A stretch of 64,000 nucleotides of DNA, taken from positions 1 to 64,000 of the forward strand of contig JAZOOY010000062.1 in NCBI GenBank assembly GCA_045655325.1, in the 5' to 3' direction. The translations under genes were made by a program, and so were the position numbers. The DNA comes from UBA1738 sp045655325. GTDB taxonomy: Bacteria > Bacillota > Clostridia > UBA1381. Every line of letters begins with the position of its first letter. The stretch's first letter is position 1. Shown in pieces: positions 1 to 7,784 of the stretch. The notes under the pieces are model-generated. The model worked only from the letters and a program-made list of their open reading frames with translations. It was not told the origin of the DNA and made no database searches.

Positions 1-221
1 CTCACATAATAGAATTAGTTGAAGAACAGAAGAGTGAATCACTTAAAAAGATTTTCGAATTTATTGAACACCTTCTTTCGCTAGGTGATGAATATGCGGA
101 AGAAGTTGTTATGTTAAGTGTTATTGAAAGCTTATATTACCGACTGGAAAATTTTAGTGCAGTATATTTGCCTATGAAGGAAAAGACAAGGTTGTGTTTT
201 GAAAGACTCAAACAAGGTTAA
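1..221 (+). CDS. 3' end of an unrecognised gene (partial)
   Basis: An open frame entering from the left edge (codons from base 3) runs about 72 codons to a TAA at 219-221. The visible piece is charged and probably helical (IELVEEQ, FEFIEHLLSLGDEYAEE) and ends in RLKQG. The pattern loosely recalls small bacterial DUF7674-type proteins, but I cannot assign a family with confidence. No terminator follows directly; the next one is at 330-369. Its start lies outside the window. Confidence 0.55.
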   Translation, partial: HIIELVEEQKSESLKKIFEFIEHLLSLGDEYAEEVVMLSVIESLYYRLENFSAVYLPMKEKTRLCFERLKQG

Positions 222-299
222 AAGCAAATTGTGGTAAAAAGATTAATCAAGTGACGCGATGGTTTATAAAGCCGATATAGTGAGAGGCTAAACTACTGG

Positions 300-323
300 C
301 ATCTAAACCATTCGGCTCTTCCA
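300..323 (+). repeat. 24-bp direct repeat, copy 1 (left of thi block)
   Basis: This 24-bp sequence, beginning CATCTAAACCATTCGG, recurs identically at 3534-3557. The two copies bracket the whole thiamine salvage block, about 3.2 kb. A near-inverted version (329-347) follows copy 1 but not copy 2. Flanking bases differ on both sides. Confidence 0.85.
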
Positions 324-329
324 TAGAAA

Positions 330-369
330 CCGAATGATTTAGATGACAATCTAGATTATTCGGTTTTTT
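330..369 (+). terminator. intrinsic terminator before the thi promoter
   Basis: Arms 330-344 and 349-363 pair over 15 bp with two G-U wobbles around a four-base loop, followed by six Ts at 364-369. The 5' arm can instead pair with 300-315, an antiterminator-like alternative. Confidence 0.8.
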
Positions 370-402
370 ATATAAAATCAAGAAATATTTTTTCTTAAAC
401 TA

Positions 403-431
403 TTGAAAATTTTCTTGAAAAGTGATATAAT
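403..431 (+). promoter_or_regulatory. SigA-type promoter of the thi operon
   Basis: TTGAAA at 403-408 and TATAAT at 426-431 are separated by exactly 17 bp. Predicted transcription starts near 438, just before the TPP riboswitch. Confidence 0.8.
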
Positions 432-445
432 GTTTTTAAACTTAA

Positions 446-598
446 TAAACGGGAGCTTGTATTACAGGCTGAGAGGAAGGTGCGACCTTCGACCGAGAAC
501 CTGATTTGGATAATGCCAACGTAGGGATGCCTGATACGCAAGTGTCAGGAGTAACAAAGAACTTTTAGGAAGTTACCAAATCGGTAGCTTCCTTTTTT
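446..598 (+). promoter_or_regulatory. TPP riboswitch (THI box) with terminator
   Basis: The conserved THI-box pieces are present: CTGAGA (469-474), ACCTGATTTGGATAATGCC and CGTAGGGA (to about 527). A small hairpin follows, then an intrinsic terminator with arms 568-577 and 583-592 and six Ts at 593-598. GTAAC at 551-555 can pair with GTTAC at 572-576 to break the terminator, giving the usual on state. TPP binding should terminate transcription before thiM. Confidence 0.93.
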
Positions 599-661
599 GT
601 TTGGCAAGGTTTGTTATTAAGTTAATAAACAGCCGACGATTACGGCAGAAAGAGGTAAATC

Positions 662-1483
662 ATGTTAGAAAAATGCTTTGAAAATGTGAAGGAAAAAACA
701 CCGCTTATTCACAACATTACAAACTATGTTACAGTTAACGATGTTGCAAATGTGCTACTTGCTTGTGGCGGAAGTCCGATTATGTCGGATGAGCCGAATG
801 ATGTTTCGGATATTACATCTATCTGCGGAGGACTTAATATCAATATCGGAACGCTGAACAAAAGAAGTATAGAATCAATGTTTATTTCCGGCAAGAAATC
901 AAAGGAGCTTGGTCACATTGTTCTTCTTGATCCCGTAGGAGCAGGGGCAAGTAAACTTAGAACAGAAACAGCGGTTAAAATTATGGAGGAAATCAAGCCG
1001 GATGTTATAAGGGGAAATATATCTGAAATTAAAACTCTTGCTCTCGGAAGCGGAACAACTAAGGGTGTAGATGCAGATGCTGCAGATATTGTAACAGAAG
1101 TAAATCTTGAATCAATGGTCGAGTTTGCAAAAGCATTATCAGAAAAGTCGGAAGCAGTTATTGCGATAACAGGTGCTATAGATTTGGTAGCAGACAGTAA
1201 AAAGTGCTATGTAATTAGGAACGGTTCGCCCATGATGAGTCGTATTACAGGGACAGGATGTATGCTTTCGGGATTGGCCACTGCCTATGCAGTTGCAAAC
1301 CCTGACAATATAACTGAAGCCGTTGCAACAGCTGTATGTCTTATGGGGATTGCCGGCGAAATAGGGGTTTCAAATATGAAAGATGGTGAAGGAAATTCAA
1401 CTCTTCGTAATCACATTATAGATGCAATATATAATATGGATGCAGAGAAACTGACTAAAGGAGCAAAATATGAAGTGCGATAA
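662..1483 (+). CDS. thiM: hydroxyethylthiazole kinase ThiM
   Basis: The 273-aa protein has the family's usual length. It phosphorylates hydroxyethylthiazole, salvaging the thiazole half of thiamine. The N-terminus PLIHNITNYVTVND is the substrate-site signature, and the C-terminal GTGCMLS carries the cysteine at the phosphate-binding anion hole. AGAGG lies upstream of the ATG. It is the first gene behind the TPP riboswitch and overlaps thiE by 14 bases, so translation is probably coupled. No thiC or thiG is in view, which fits a salvage route. Confidence 0.95.
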   Translation: MLEKCFENVKEKTPLIHNITNYVTVNDVANVLLACGGSPIMSDEPNDVSDITSICGGLNINIGTLNKRSIESMFISGKKSKELGHIVLLDPVGAGASKLRTETAVKIMEEIKPDVIRGNISEIKTLALGSGTTKGVDADAADIVTEVNLESMVEFAKALSEKSEAVIAITGAIDLVADSKKCYVIRNGSPMMSRITGTGCMLSGLATAYAVANPDNITEAVATAVCLMGIAGEIGVSNMKDGEGNSTLRNHIIDAIYNMDAEKLTKGAKYEVR

Positions 1484-2114
1484 AAAATCATTACTCTTAT
1501 ATGCGGTAACCGATCGCGCATGGCTTAATGGTGAAACCTTGTATGAGCAGGTTGAGAAAGCAATAAAGGGCGGTGTTACATTTGTTCAGCTTCGTGAGAA
1601 AAATCTTGATGAAGAAAGTTTCCTGAATGAAGCATTAGAAATACAGAAGCTCTGCAGAAAGAACAACATCCCTTTTATTATCAACGACAATGTTGAAATT
1701 GCAAAAAAGATAAATGCTGATGGTGTTCACGTGGGACAAAGTGATATGAAAGCAGGAGATGTTAGAGCAATTCTTGGCGAAGATAAGATACTTGGTGTAT
1801 CGGCTCAAACGGTAGAACAAGCGTTGCTTGCTGAAAAAGAAGGTGCAGATTATTTGGGTGTGGGTGCCGTATTTCCGACAGATTCAAAAGAGGATGCAGA
1901 AGATGTGAGCTACGAAACACTTAAAGCAATATGCGAGGCTGTAAGTATCCCAGTTGTTGCTATCGGTGGCATTGGAGCAAGTAACATTTTAGAACTGACA
2001 GGAAGTGGAATTTGCGGTATTGCTGTTATCAGTGCCATTTTCGCTGCAGAGAATATTCAAAAAGCCACAGTAGAATTAAAAGAATTAACAAAGCAGGTGG
2101 TCCAAAATGATTAA
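1470..2114 (+). CDS. thiE: thiamine-phosphate synthase ThiE
   Basis: A 214-aa TIM-barrel enzyme that joins HMP-PP and thiazole phosphate to thiamine monophosphate. Family marks are AVTDR near the N-terminus, QLREK, FIINDN, DGVHVGQSD, LGVGAVFPTDSK and VVAIGGI. Its start lies inside the end of thiM, with AAAGGAG placed before the ATG, and its end overlaps the next gene by 8 bases. This tight packing indicates one operon. Length and motifs look intact. Confidence 0.95.
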   Translation: MKCDKKSLLLYAVTDRAWLNGETLYEQVEKAIKGGVTFVQLREKNLDEESFLNEALEIQKLCRKNNIPFIINDNVEIAKKINADGVHVGQSDMKAGDVRAILGEDKILGVSAQTVEQALLAEKEGADYLGVGAVFPTDSKEDAEDVSYETLKAICEAVSIPVVAIGGIGASNILELTGSGICGIAVISAIFAAENIQKATVELKELTKQVVQND

Positions 2115-3540
2115 AGGTGCAATATTTGATTTAGACGGAACTATCCTTGACTCAATGTTTTTATGGGACACAATCGGTGAAGATTATCTTCGTTCACTTG
2201 GGGAAGAGCCCAAGGAAAATCTTGCAGAGATTTTTAAGACATTTACACTACAGCAGGCTGCGGAATATTACCGCAATCATTACGGTATTAAACTTTCAGT
2301 AGAAGAAATTGTTGTTGGCATAAATAGTATGGTAGCCAAAATTTATCGAACAAAGGTAACTTTGAAATCAGGAGTAAAAGATTTTTTGAAAAGATTACAC
2401 GATAATGGTGTGAAGATGTGTATTGCAACTGTGACAGACAGACCTATTGTGGAAGATGTTCTAAAGCGCTTGAAAGTGCTTGAATACTTTTCTGAAATAT
2501 TTACTTGCGCTGAGGTTGGATTTAGCAAGGAAACCCCAGAGATTTATCGACAAGCTCTAAAAAATCTTGGAACTGAAAAAACTGGAACAGTAGTTTTTGA
2601 AGATGCACTTCACGCATTGAAAACTGCTAAAGGCGATGGGTTCAAAGTTGTGGCAGTTTATGATTCATATGAGCCAAGACAAGAGGAAATGAAAGAAATT
2701 TCAGATTACTATATAACCGATTTTGATAGTTTTTGTTTTAAGACAAAAATGAAAACAGTACTAACTATTGCTGGCAGTGATTCAAGTGGCGGTGCAGGTA
2801 TTCAGGCTGATATTAAAACTATGACAATGAATGGCGTTTATGCTATGAGTGCAATAACAGCGCTTACAGCACAAAACACTCTTGGTGTAAGAGCAGTTTT
2901 AGAATCAACACCTAAATTTCTCAAAGAACAGCTTGATGCAGTATTTGAAGACATATTCCCTGATAGCGTAAAAATCGGAATGGTATCATCAAGTGAGTTA
3001 ATAGATGTGATTGCAGATAGACTAAAATATTATAATGCAAAAAATATTGTTGTAGATCCTGTAATGGTAGCAACAAGCGGTTCTGCACTTATAAAAACAG
3101 ATGCAATAAAAACATTGGTTGAAAAATTACTGCCTATTGCAACTCTTGTAACTCCCAACATACCCGAAGCAGAAGTTTTATCGGGTATGAGAATCAAGAG
3201 CAGGGACGATATGATAAAAGCAGCCGAGTTCATTCAGAAAAACTATGGGTGTTGTGTCCTGTTAAAAGGTGGTCATAGTATAAACGATGCCAATGACCTT
3301 TTGTGTGAAAATGGCAGACTTGTATGGTTTGATGGTAAAAGAATTGACAATCCTAACACGCACGGAACTGGATGCACTTTATCAAGCGGCATAGCATCAA
3401 ATCTTGCAAAAGGACTTAGCCTTGTGGATTCTGTAAAGAAAGCAAAAAAATACATATTTGATGCACTTGCCGCAGGTCTTGATTTAGGAAATGGTTCAGG
3501 ACCAATGAAGCATAATTTTATAATTAACCGTGTCATCTAA
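2107..3540 (+). CDS. thiD: HAD phosphatase fused to HMP-P kinase ThiD
   Basis: A 477-aa two-domain protein. Residues 1-213 are a HAD-IA hydrolase: motif I FDLDGTILDS, motif II ATVTD, a lysine in SKETPEIY, motif IV VFEDALHALKTAKGDG. From residue 215 (MKTVLTIAGSDSSGGAGIQAD) it is a complete ThiD kinase ending in GTGCTLSSGIAS. ThiD phosphorylates hydroxymethylpyrimidine to HMP-P and HMP-PP. The HAD half may dephosphorylate a thiamine intermediate such as TMP or HMP-P, which is inference. The last codons overlap the second copy of the 24-bp repeat. No frameshift is involved; the fusion is one clean frame. Confidence 0.9.
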   Translation: MIKGAIFDLDGTILDSMFLWDTIGEDYLRSLGEEPKENLAEIFKTFTLQQAAEYYRNHYGIKLSVEEIVVGINSMVAKIYRTKVTLKSGVKDFLKRLHDNGVKMCIATVTDRPIVEDVLKRLKVLEYFSEIFTCAEVGFSKETPEIYRQALKNLGTEKTGTVVFEDALHALKTAKGDGFKVVAVYDSYEPRQEEMKEISDYYITDFDSFCFKTKMKTVLTIAGSDSSGGAGIQADIKTMTMNGVYAMSAITALTAQNTLGVRAVLESTPKFLKEQLDAVFEDIFPDSVKIGMVSSSELIDVIADRLKYYNAKNIVVDPVMVATSGSALIKTDAIKTLVEKLLPIATLVTPNIPEAEVLSGMRIKSRDDMIKAAEFIQKNYGCCVLLKGGHSINDANDLLCENGRLVWFDGKRIDNPNTHGTGCTLSSGIASNLAKGLSLVDSVKKAKKYIFDALAAGLDLGNGSGPMKHNFIINRVI

Positions 3541-3557
3541 ACCATTCGGCTCTTCCA
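3534..3557 (+). repeat. 24-bp direct repeat, copy 2 (right of thi block)
   Basis: Identical to 300-323. It contains the final codon bases and the TAA stop of the HAD-ThiD gene. Confidence 0.85.
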
Positions 3558-3561
3558 AAAC

Positions 3562-3591
3562 AAAAAAGCATCCAACCGGATGCTTTTTTTT
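3562..3591 (+). terminator. terminator of the thi operon
   Basis: GCATCC and GGATGC pair around AACC, extended by A/T pairs and ending in a run of Ts. Confidence 0.85.
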
Positions 3592-3605
3592 CTTTTGTTT
3601 TTCAT

Positions 3606-3745
3606 AAAAAAGAGCTCGCCTAAAACGATGCTCTTCTTTTATCAAAAAAGGTCACGCTAGAAGTGACTAAACCCTTGTAAACGCGGTTTTTACGTCACTT
3701 TAGTCGCTACCAACCTTTTTTGAGATGGTGCCTTCGGCACTCTTG
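3606..3745. repeat. imperfect palindromic intergenic element
   Basis: Between the converging thiD and catalase genes sits a long imperfect hairpin: AAGGT near 3648 pairs with ACCTT near 3713, and AGTGAC with GTCACT inside. A small hairpin (GTGCC-TTC-GGCAC) follows near 3727-3739, and a weak AAGAGC/GCTCTT hairpin (3610-3635) precedes it. It resembles a REP/MITE-like spacer, but only one copy is in this window. Confidence 0.4.
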
Positions 3746-3760
3746 GTGTCCTTTTTTTGT

Positions 3761-4426
3761 TTATTTATTAAACGCCGGTGCGGTTGTTTCATTATTTGCA
3801 AACACATTAGGCCCTGGGTCGGACATTGAAAAATACATTTTCGCTGCCTTTGTTGTGCCGAAATCTCTATTCGAACCACTATTTTGTACCTTATTAAATG
3901 CATCACGGAACATTTGGTTATGCGCCTCTTCACGATTAAGAAGAAAATCGATAGTTTCCTTTACTTTCTTATCATCTATTTGTCTATACAAATACTCATA
4001 AACCACTTTTGCGCGCTGTTCAGATGCGATATTACTCAAAATATCAGCGCACAAATCTCCTGTTACCGTTACATAATCTGCAGTCCAGGAGTAGCCTGAT
4101 GCATTAATAAGACCGGGGTTTAAACCCAAAAGCACGTGGGACTGAATCTCGCCTGCCTGTACTTTTGTTGCATCAACATCGTGACCATTGAGCAAATTAA
4201 TAGTCTGTGCAATCATTTCCATATGACCTAGTTCCTCTGCGGCAATATCAAGAAACAAGTCCTTGATTTCAGGGTCCTTAATACGAAAACTCTGTGACAT
4301 ATACTGCATAGCCGCCTTAAGTTCGCCATTTCCGCCACCTAGTTGTTCCTGAAGCAATGCGGCATATTGTGGATTAGGCCTTTCAACTTCCACGGGATGA
4401 AAAAGCATTTTTTCGTGTTTAAACAT
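3761..4426 (-). CDS. manganese catalase, CotJC-like spore coat protein
   Basis: A 221-aa dimanganese catalase of the ferritin-like fold. In spore formers these are coat or inner-coat proteins (CotJC) that destroy peroxide. Typical pieces are ERPNPQYAALLQEQLGGGNGELKAA, AAEELGHMEMI and NREEAHNQMF, which supply Glu and His metal ligands. I start at the ATG giving MFKHEKML, because GGAGGT lies 7 bases before it; the longer frame would need a TTG inside that site. It stands alone, without cotJA or cotJB beside it. Confidence 0.88.
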   Translation of the reverse strand: MFKHEKMLFHPVEVERPNPQYAALLQEQLGGGNGELKAAMQYMSQSFRIKDPEIKDLFLDIAAEELGHMEMIAQTINLLNGHDVDATKVQAGEIQSHVLLGLNPGLINASGYSWTADYVTVTGDLCADILSNIASEQRAKVVYEYLYRQIDDKKVKETIDFLLNREEAHNQMFRDAFNKVQNSGSNRDFGTTKAAKMYFSMSDPGPNVFANNETTAPAFNK

Positions 4427-4587
4427 TTTGTTTACCTCCAATTACAGTTTTATTTATTTTTAGCAGTTTCAGGTTTGTTATTCGTGGGCTTAAAGAATAT
4501 ATATTTTATTTACATAAATCAAACAAAAAGGGATATATAAAGGAAGTTCATTTTAGCATTTTTTCTCATTTTCTTTTCACTTTTCTA

Positions 4588-4616
4588 TTGTTATTTTTTT
4601 ACTACTATGATATAAT
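4588..4616 (+). promoter_or_regulatory. SigA-type promoter upstream of the Ldh2 gene
   Basis: TTGTTA (4588-4593) and TATAAT (4611-4616) with 17-bp spacing. The leader to the ATG at 4806 is about 185 bases and contains the GH1-like remnant. The rest of the 380-bp gap (4427-4805) is AT-rich with nothing else recognised. Confidence 0.6.
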
Positions 4617-4659
4617 TAACGTGGGGAGATTTTTGGGTACAAAGATTCTTCTAGAGTGA

Positions 4660-4749
4660 TATAAAAAGGCTATTTACATAACTCAGAAGCGTATACCTGA
4701 AGAGTCAGCTTACTGGTACAAAAAGCTAATCGAAGAAAAAAGCAAATAA
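4660..4749 (+). pseudogene. 3' remnant of a GH1-type beta-glucosidase gene
   Basis: A 29-codon frame with no start, right after a TGA, reads ITQKRIPEESAYWYKKLIEE before TAA. This closely resembles the C-terminus of family-1 beta-glucosidases (TQKR.PK.S..WYK..I). Upstream bases 4621-4659 look like frameshifted remains of the preceding segment. No intact GH1 gene exists in the window. It probably marks decay of a sugar gene in this accessory stretch. Confidence 0.45.
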
Positions 4750-4805
4750 TTTTGGTTACTATTTAAAAAATTTAAATATATATAAACACAAGGGAGGAAC
4801 AAAAA

Positions 4806-5936
4806 ATGGGTAACAGTATCAAATATTCTTATGAGGAACTTAAAAAATTCTGTACAGATGCATTCTTGAAGTTCGGATTTTCACAGGAAGAAAGTGACAT
4901 CATTGTTGATGTACTTTTAACAAGTGACTTATACGGCATCGAATCACACGGAATGCAGAGACTTGTTCGTTATCACAAGGGAATTGAAAAGGGTCTTATT
5001 AAGCCTGACGCAAAACCTGAAGTTGTTTTTGAAACACCAGTTTCAGCAGTTATCGAGGGTAACGATGGTATGGGTCAGCTTTTAGGATACAAGGCTATGA
5101 ATATGGCTATTGAAAAGGCTAAAAAAGTTGGTATGGCAATTGTTACAGTTCGTAACTCAAACCACTATGGTATCGCAGGATACTATGCAAAGATGGCATG
5201 TAAGGAAGGCCTTATCGGTATGTCAATGACAAACTCTGAAGCTATCATGGTACCAACATTTGGTAGAAAGGCTATGCTTGGAAGTAACCCATTCGCTCTT
5301 GCAGTACCAGCTGAGCCATATGATTTCTTCTTCGATGCATCAACAACAGTTGTTACACGTGGTAAGCTTGAAATCTACAACAAATTAGGAAAGCCTCTTC
5401 CAGAAGGTTGGGCTCTTGGCGCAAACGGTAAGGGAAGCTCAGATGCATCTGACGTTTTAAAGAACATCGTTGCAAAAGCTGGTGGTGGAATTGTGCCACT
5501 AGGTGGCGAAATCGAACAGAGCGGAAGCCATAAGGGTTACGGCTACGGTATGTTCTGCGAAATCTTTACATCAATCCTTTCAATGGGTCTTACATCAAAC
5601 CACACACATATGAACGGTAAGGGTGGTACATGCCACGGCTTTATCGCAATTGACCCAGCAGTATTCGGTGATGCAGATGCTATCCGCGAACATCTTTCAA
5701 CACTTCTTCAGGAACTTCGTGAATCACCAAAGGCTGAAGGTCAGGAAAGAATTTATACTCATGGTGAAAAAGAAGCGTATGCTTATGAAGACAGACTTGC
5801 AAACGGCATAGAAGTTAATATTAACACGGTTGCAGAAATGGTTGACCTTTGTAACTATCTTGGTATGGACGTTTCTGAATATCTTGGTGAAGAGGCAGCT
5901 AAACTTACACTAAAGCAGAGCTCATACGATATGTAA
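4806..5936 (+). CDS. Ldh2/malate-lactate family NAD(P)H dehydrogenase
   Basis: A 376-aa oxidoreductase of the Ldh2 family (malate, lactate, ureidoglycolate and 2,3-diketogulonate reductases), a fold distinct from classical LDH. Visible marks are DLYGIESHGMQRL with the catalytic His, RNSNHYGIAGYYA, LGSNPFALAVP and a glycine-rich HKGYGYGM. GGAGG precedes the ATG. It is followed after about 40 bases by an AGE-type epimerase, suggesting sugar or sugar-acid metabolism. Substrate cannot be read from sequence. Confidence 0.88.
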   Translation: MGNSIKYSYEELKKFCTDAFLKFGFSQEESDIIVDVLLTSDLYGIESHGMQRLVRYHKGIEKGLIKPDAKPEVVFETPVSAVIEGNDGMGQLLGYKAMNMAIEKAKKVGMAIVTVRNSNHYGIAGYYAKMACKEGLIGMSMTNSEAIMVPTFGRKAMLGSNPFALAVPAEPYDFFFDASTTVVTRGKLEIYNKLGKPLPEGWALGANGKGSSDASDVLKNIVAKAGGGIVPLGGEIEQSGSHKGYGYGMFCEIFTSILSMGLTSNHTHMNGKGGTCHGFIAIDPAVFGDADAIREHLSTLLQELRESPKAEGQERIYTHGEKEAYAYEDRLANGIEVNINTVAEMVDLCNYLGMDVSEYLGEEAAKLTLKQSSYDM

Positions 5937-5975
5937 TGTGAGAAATGTACCAAGAAATTGTAAATGAGGTATAAA

Positions 5976-7163
5976 ATGAAAGCAATTTATGATAAATTTA
6001 AAACAGAACTTTTAGAATCATGCGTACCATTCTGGCTAAACAATGCAGTTGATACAGAATTCGGAGGAATACTAAACTGTGTTGACAGAGGCGGAAAGGT
6101 ATATTCAGAAGATAAGAGTGTTTGGATGCAAGGTCGTTGCGGTTGGATGTTCTCATACATCTATAACAACATTGACAAGAATCCAAAGTACCTTGAATTT
6201 GCAAAGAGCTGTATAGACTTTGCTACAAAGTATTGTATTGACAGCGATAAGAGAATGTACTTCACAGTTACCCGTGACGGAAAACCTTTGAGAAAGCGCC
6301 GTTACTGGTTCAGTGAAACATTCTATATTATCGCAAACGCTGAATATTATATGGCAACAGGTGACGAAGCATACCTTGCCACAGCAAAAGAATATTATGA
6401 TTTTGTTTATGGTATGTATGTTGACCCTCAGGCAGATCCATTCAAAATCACACCAAAGGGATGTGCTGAAACCCGTGACACAAAGGGTCTTGCAAATCCA
6501 ATGATTATGCTTAACGTATCTGCTATTATGCGCGATGCCGACAAAGACAGATACGATATGTATGATGAAATTATCACAAAACTTATCGCTGATATCAAAT
6601 GCTTCCACAAAAGCGAATATAAAGCTATGTTTGAAAACGTAGCAACAGCTGATAACAGTGTAATTTTAAACAGTTCACCTTGCCGTGTAATAAACCCTGG
6701 TCACGACATTGAATGTGCATGGTTCTTGTTAGAAGAAGCAATCAAGCGTGATGACAAGGAACTTCAGGATTTTGCGGCTACTGTTTTTGACGAAGCTTTT
6801 GAACTCGGTTGGGATAAGGAATATGGTGGCATTTCATATTTTAAGGATGTTTTAGGACTTCCTGTTGAAGCCTATGAACACGACATGAAACTTTGGTGGC
6901 CACACAACGAAACAATCATCGCATCTTTGATGCTTTATAAGCACACAAAGAACGAAAAATATAAGGAAGTATTTGACAAGGTTTGCGACTATGCATTTGA
7001 GCATTTCTCTGACCCTGAGTTTGGCGAATGGTTCGGCTATTTAAGACGTGACGGAAAGCCAACAGAACCACCTTGTAAGGGTCATACATATAAAGGACCT
7101 TTCCACGTTATGAGAATGCTTGCTAAATGCTTAACGCTACTTGAGGATATGAAGCAGACTTAA
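5976..7163 (+). CDS. AGE family epimerase (N-acylglucosamine 2-epimerase-like)
   Basis: A 395-aa (alpha/alpha)6-barrel sugar epimerase. Family traits are WMQGRCGWMFSYIY, RRYWFSETFYIIANAEY, NPGHDIECAWFLLEEA, KLWWPHNETIIASLM and KGGPFHVMR-like KGPFHVMR near the end. Members interconvert GlcNAc and ManNAc or free aldoses and ketoses such as cellobiose and mannose. I start at 5976 (MKAIYDKF), because GAGGT overlaps the earlier in-frame ATG. It is probably co-transcribed with the Ldh2 gene. The amino-sugar genes downstream make a GlcNAc/ManNAc role attractive but unproved. Confidence 0.88.
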   Translation: MKAIYDKFKTELLESCVPFWLNNAVDTEFGGILNCVDRGGKVYSEDKSVWMQGRCGWMFSYIYNNIDKNPKYLEFAKSCIDFATKYCIDSDKRMYFTVTRDGKPLRKRRYWFSETFYIIANAEYYMATGDEAYLATAKEYYDFVYGMYVDPQADPFKITPKGCAETRDTKGLANPMIMLNVSAIMRDADKDRYDMYDEIITKLIADIKCFHKSEYKAMFENVATADNSVILNSSPCRVINPGHDIECAWFLLEEAIKRDDKELQDFAATVFDEAFELGWDKEYGGISYFKDVLGLPVEAYEHDMKLWWPHNETIIASLMLYKHTKNEKYKEVFDKVCDYAFEHFSDPEFGEWFGYLRRDGKPTEPPCKGHTYKGPFHVMRMLAKCLTLLEDMKQT

Positions 7164-7266
7164 GGAACTATCCGAAAATCGCCAAGGAAGTGACAGGTAT
7201 CAATGTAACAGTGCCTTGGAAGAGAATGTTTGAAATAGACATAAAATTAAAGTAAAATATGTATCT

Positions 7267-7295
7267 AAATCCCTGCATTTTATGCAGGGATTTTT
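7267..7295 (+). terminator. terminator after the epimerase gene
   Basis: AAATCCCTGCAT and its exact complement pair around a three-T loop, followed by Ts. Confidence 0.85.
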
Positions 7296-7497
7296 GGTAA
7301 AATTATAAATAGTAGTACATATTACAAAAGAAAATGTAAACCAAAGAACACATAGTTTTGTATATTATTACTGTTTTTGTGGAAAAATTTAAATGAGGAG
7401 AAAAGTTTTGACAACTGTTGGTTGCAGAATGTTCAAAGAAAAGTTGGTAGATAATGTATTTAATATATGATATTATAGATATATAAATTTTCTTAAT

Positions 7498-7571
7498 GGA
7501 ATGCTACACATATAAAAGTTCCTCTTTTGTGCAATAAATTTTATTGTTTTCATAAAAATGTGTAGCATTCC
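7498..7571. repeat. 74-bp element with 14-bp perfect inverted ends
   Basis: GGAATGCTACACAT at 7498-7511 is the exact reverse complement of 7558-7571. The 46-base interior is AT-rich and has its own near-palindrome (CAATAAATTTTATTG). It could be a miniature transposable element or a long RNA hairpin. No clear target duplication is seen. Confidence 0.55.
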
Positions 7572-7784
7572 GCATATATTAGGTAATAAAACCTGAAAAT
7601 ATTTCTAATATACCAAATGTTGTTTAAATGGATTATGTTGCTTGACAAGTTCTATATAAAATAAAAACTTCCTAAGTCAATCCCATAATCACAATATAGC
7701 TTAATACCCCTATTTTCTCCTTTGTGTGTACATGAGCGCAACTGATATATTAAAATATTTAGGTTTTATTATAAGGTAATAGCT

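Larger units (their letters stand above)
222..402 (+). other. non-coding stretch after the first gene, holding an attenuator-like RNA
   Basis: No plausible ORF. The bases are arranged as three mutually exclusive pairings: 259-266 with 304-311 (8 bp), 300-315 with 330-345 (16 positions, one C-A mismatch), and the terminator 330-344 with 349-363. The first copy of the 24-bp direct repeat (300-323) lies in the middle. Which gene this RNA would control is unclear, because the thi operon has its own promoter further downstream. Confidence 0.5.

Noticed and set aside
300..347. Integron attC-like site (imperfect palindrome before a gene cassette)
   Set aside because: The palindrome is suggestive, but the R box core sequences of attC are absent and no integron integrase is in view.
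1635..1820. Minus-strand open frame inside thiE
   Set aside because: Fully inside a clear thiE gene, no ribosome site, low-complexity translation.
3720..4001. Plus-strand frame over the catalase 3' end and intergenic repeat
   Set aside because: Mostly antisense to the catalase gene and begins in the palindromic spacer.
6153..6608. 151-codon minus-strand open frame inside the epimerase gene
   Set aside because: Antisense shadow with Cys/Phe-rich composition and no ribosome site.
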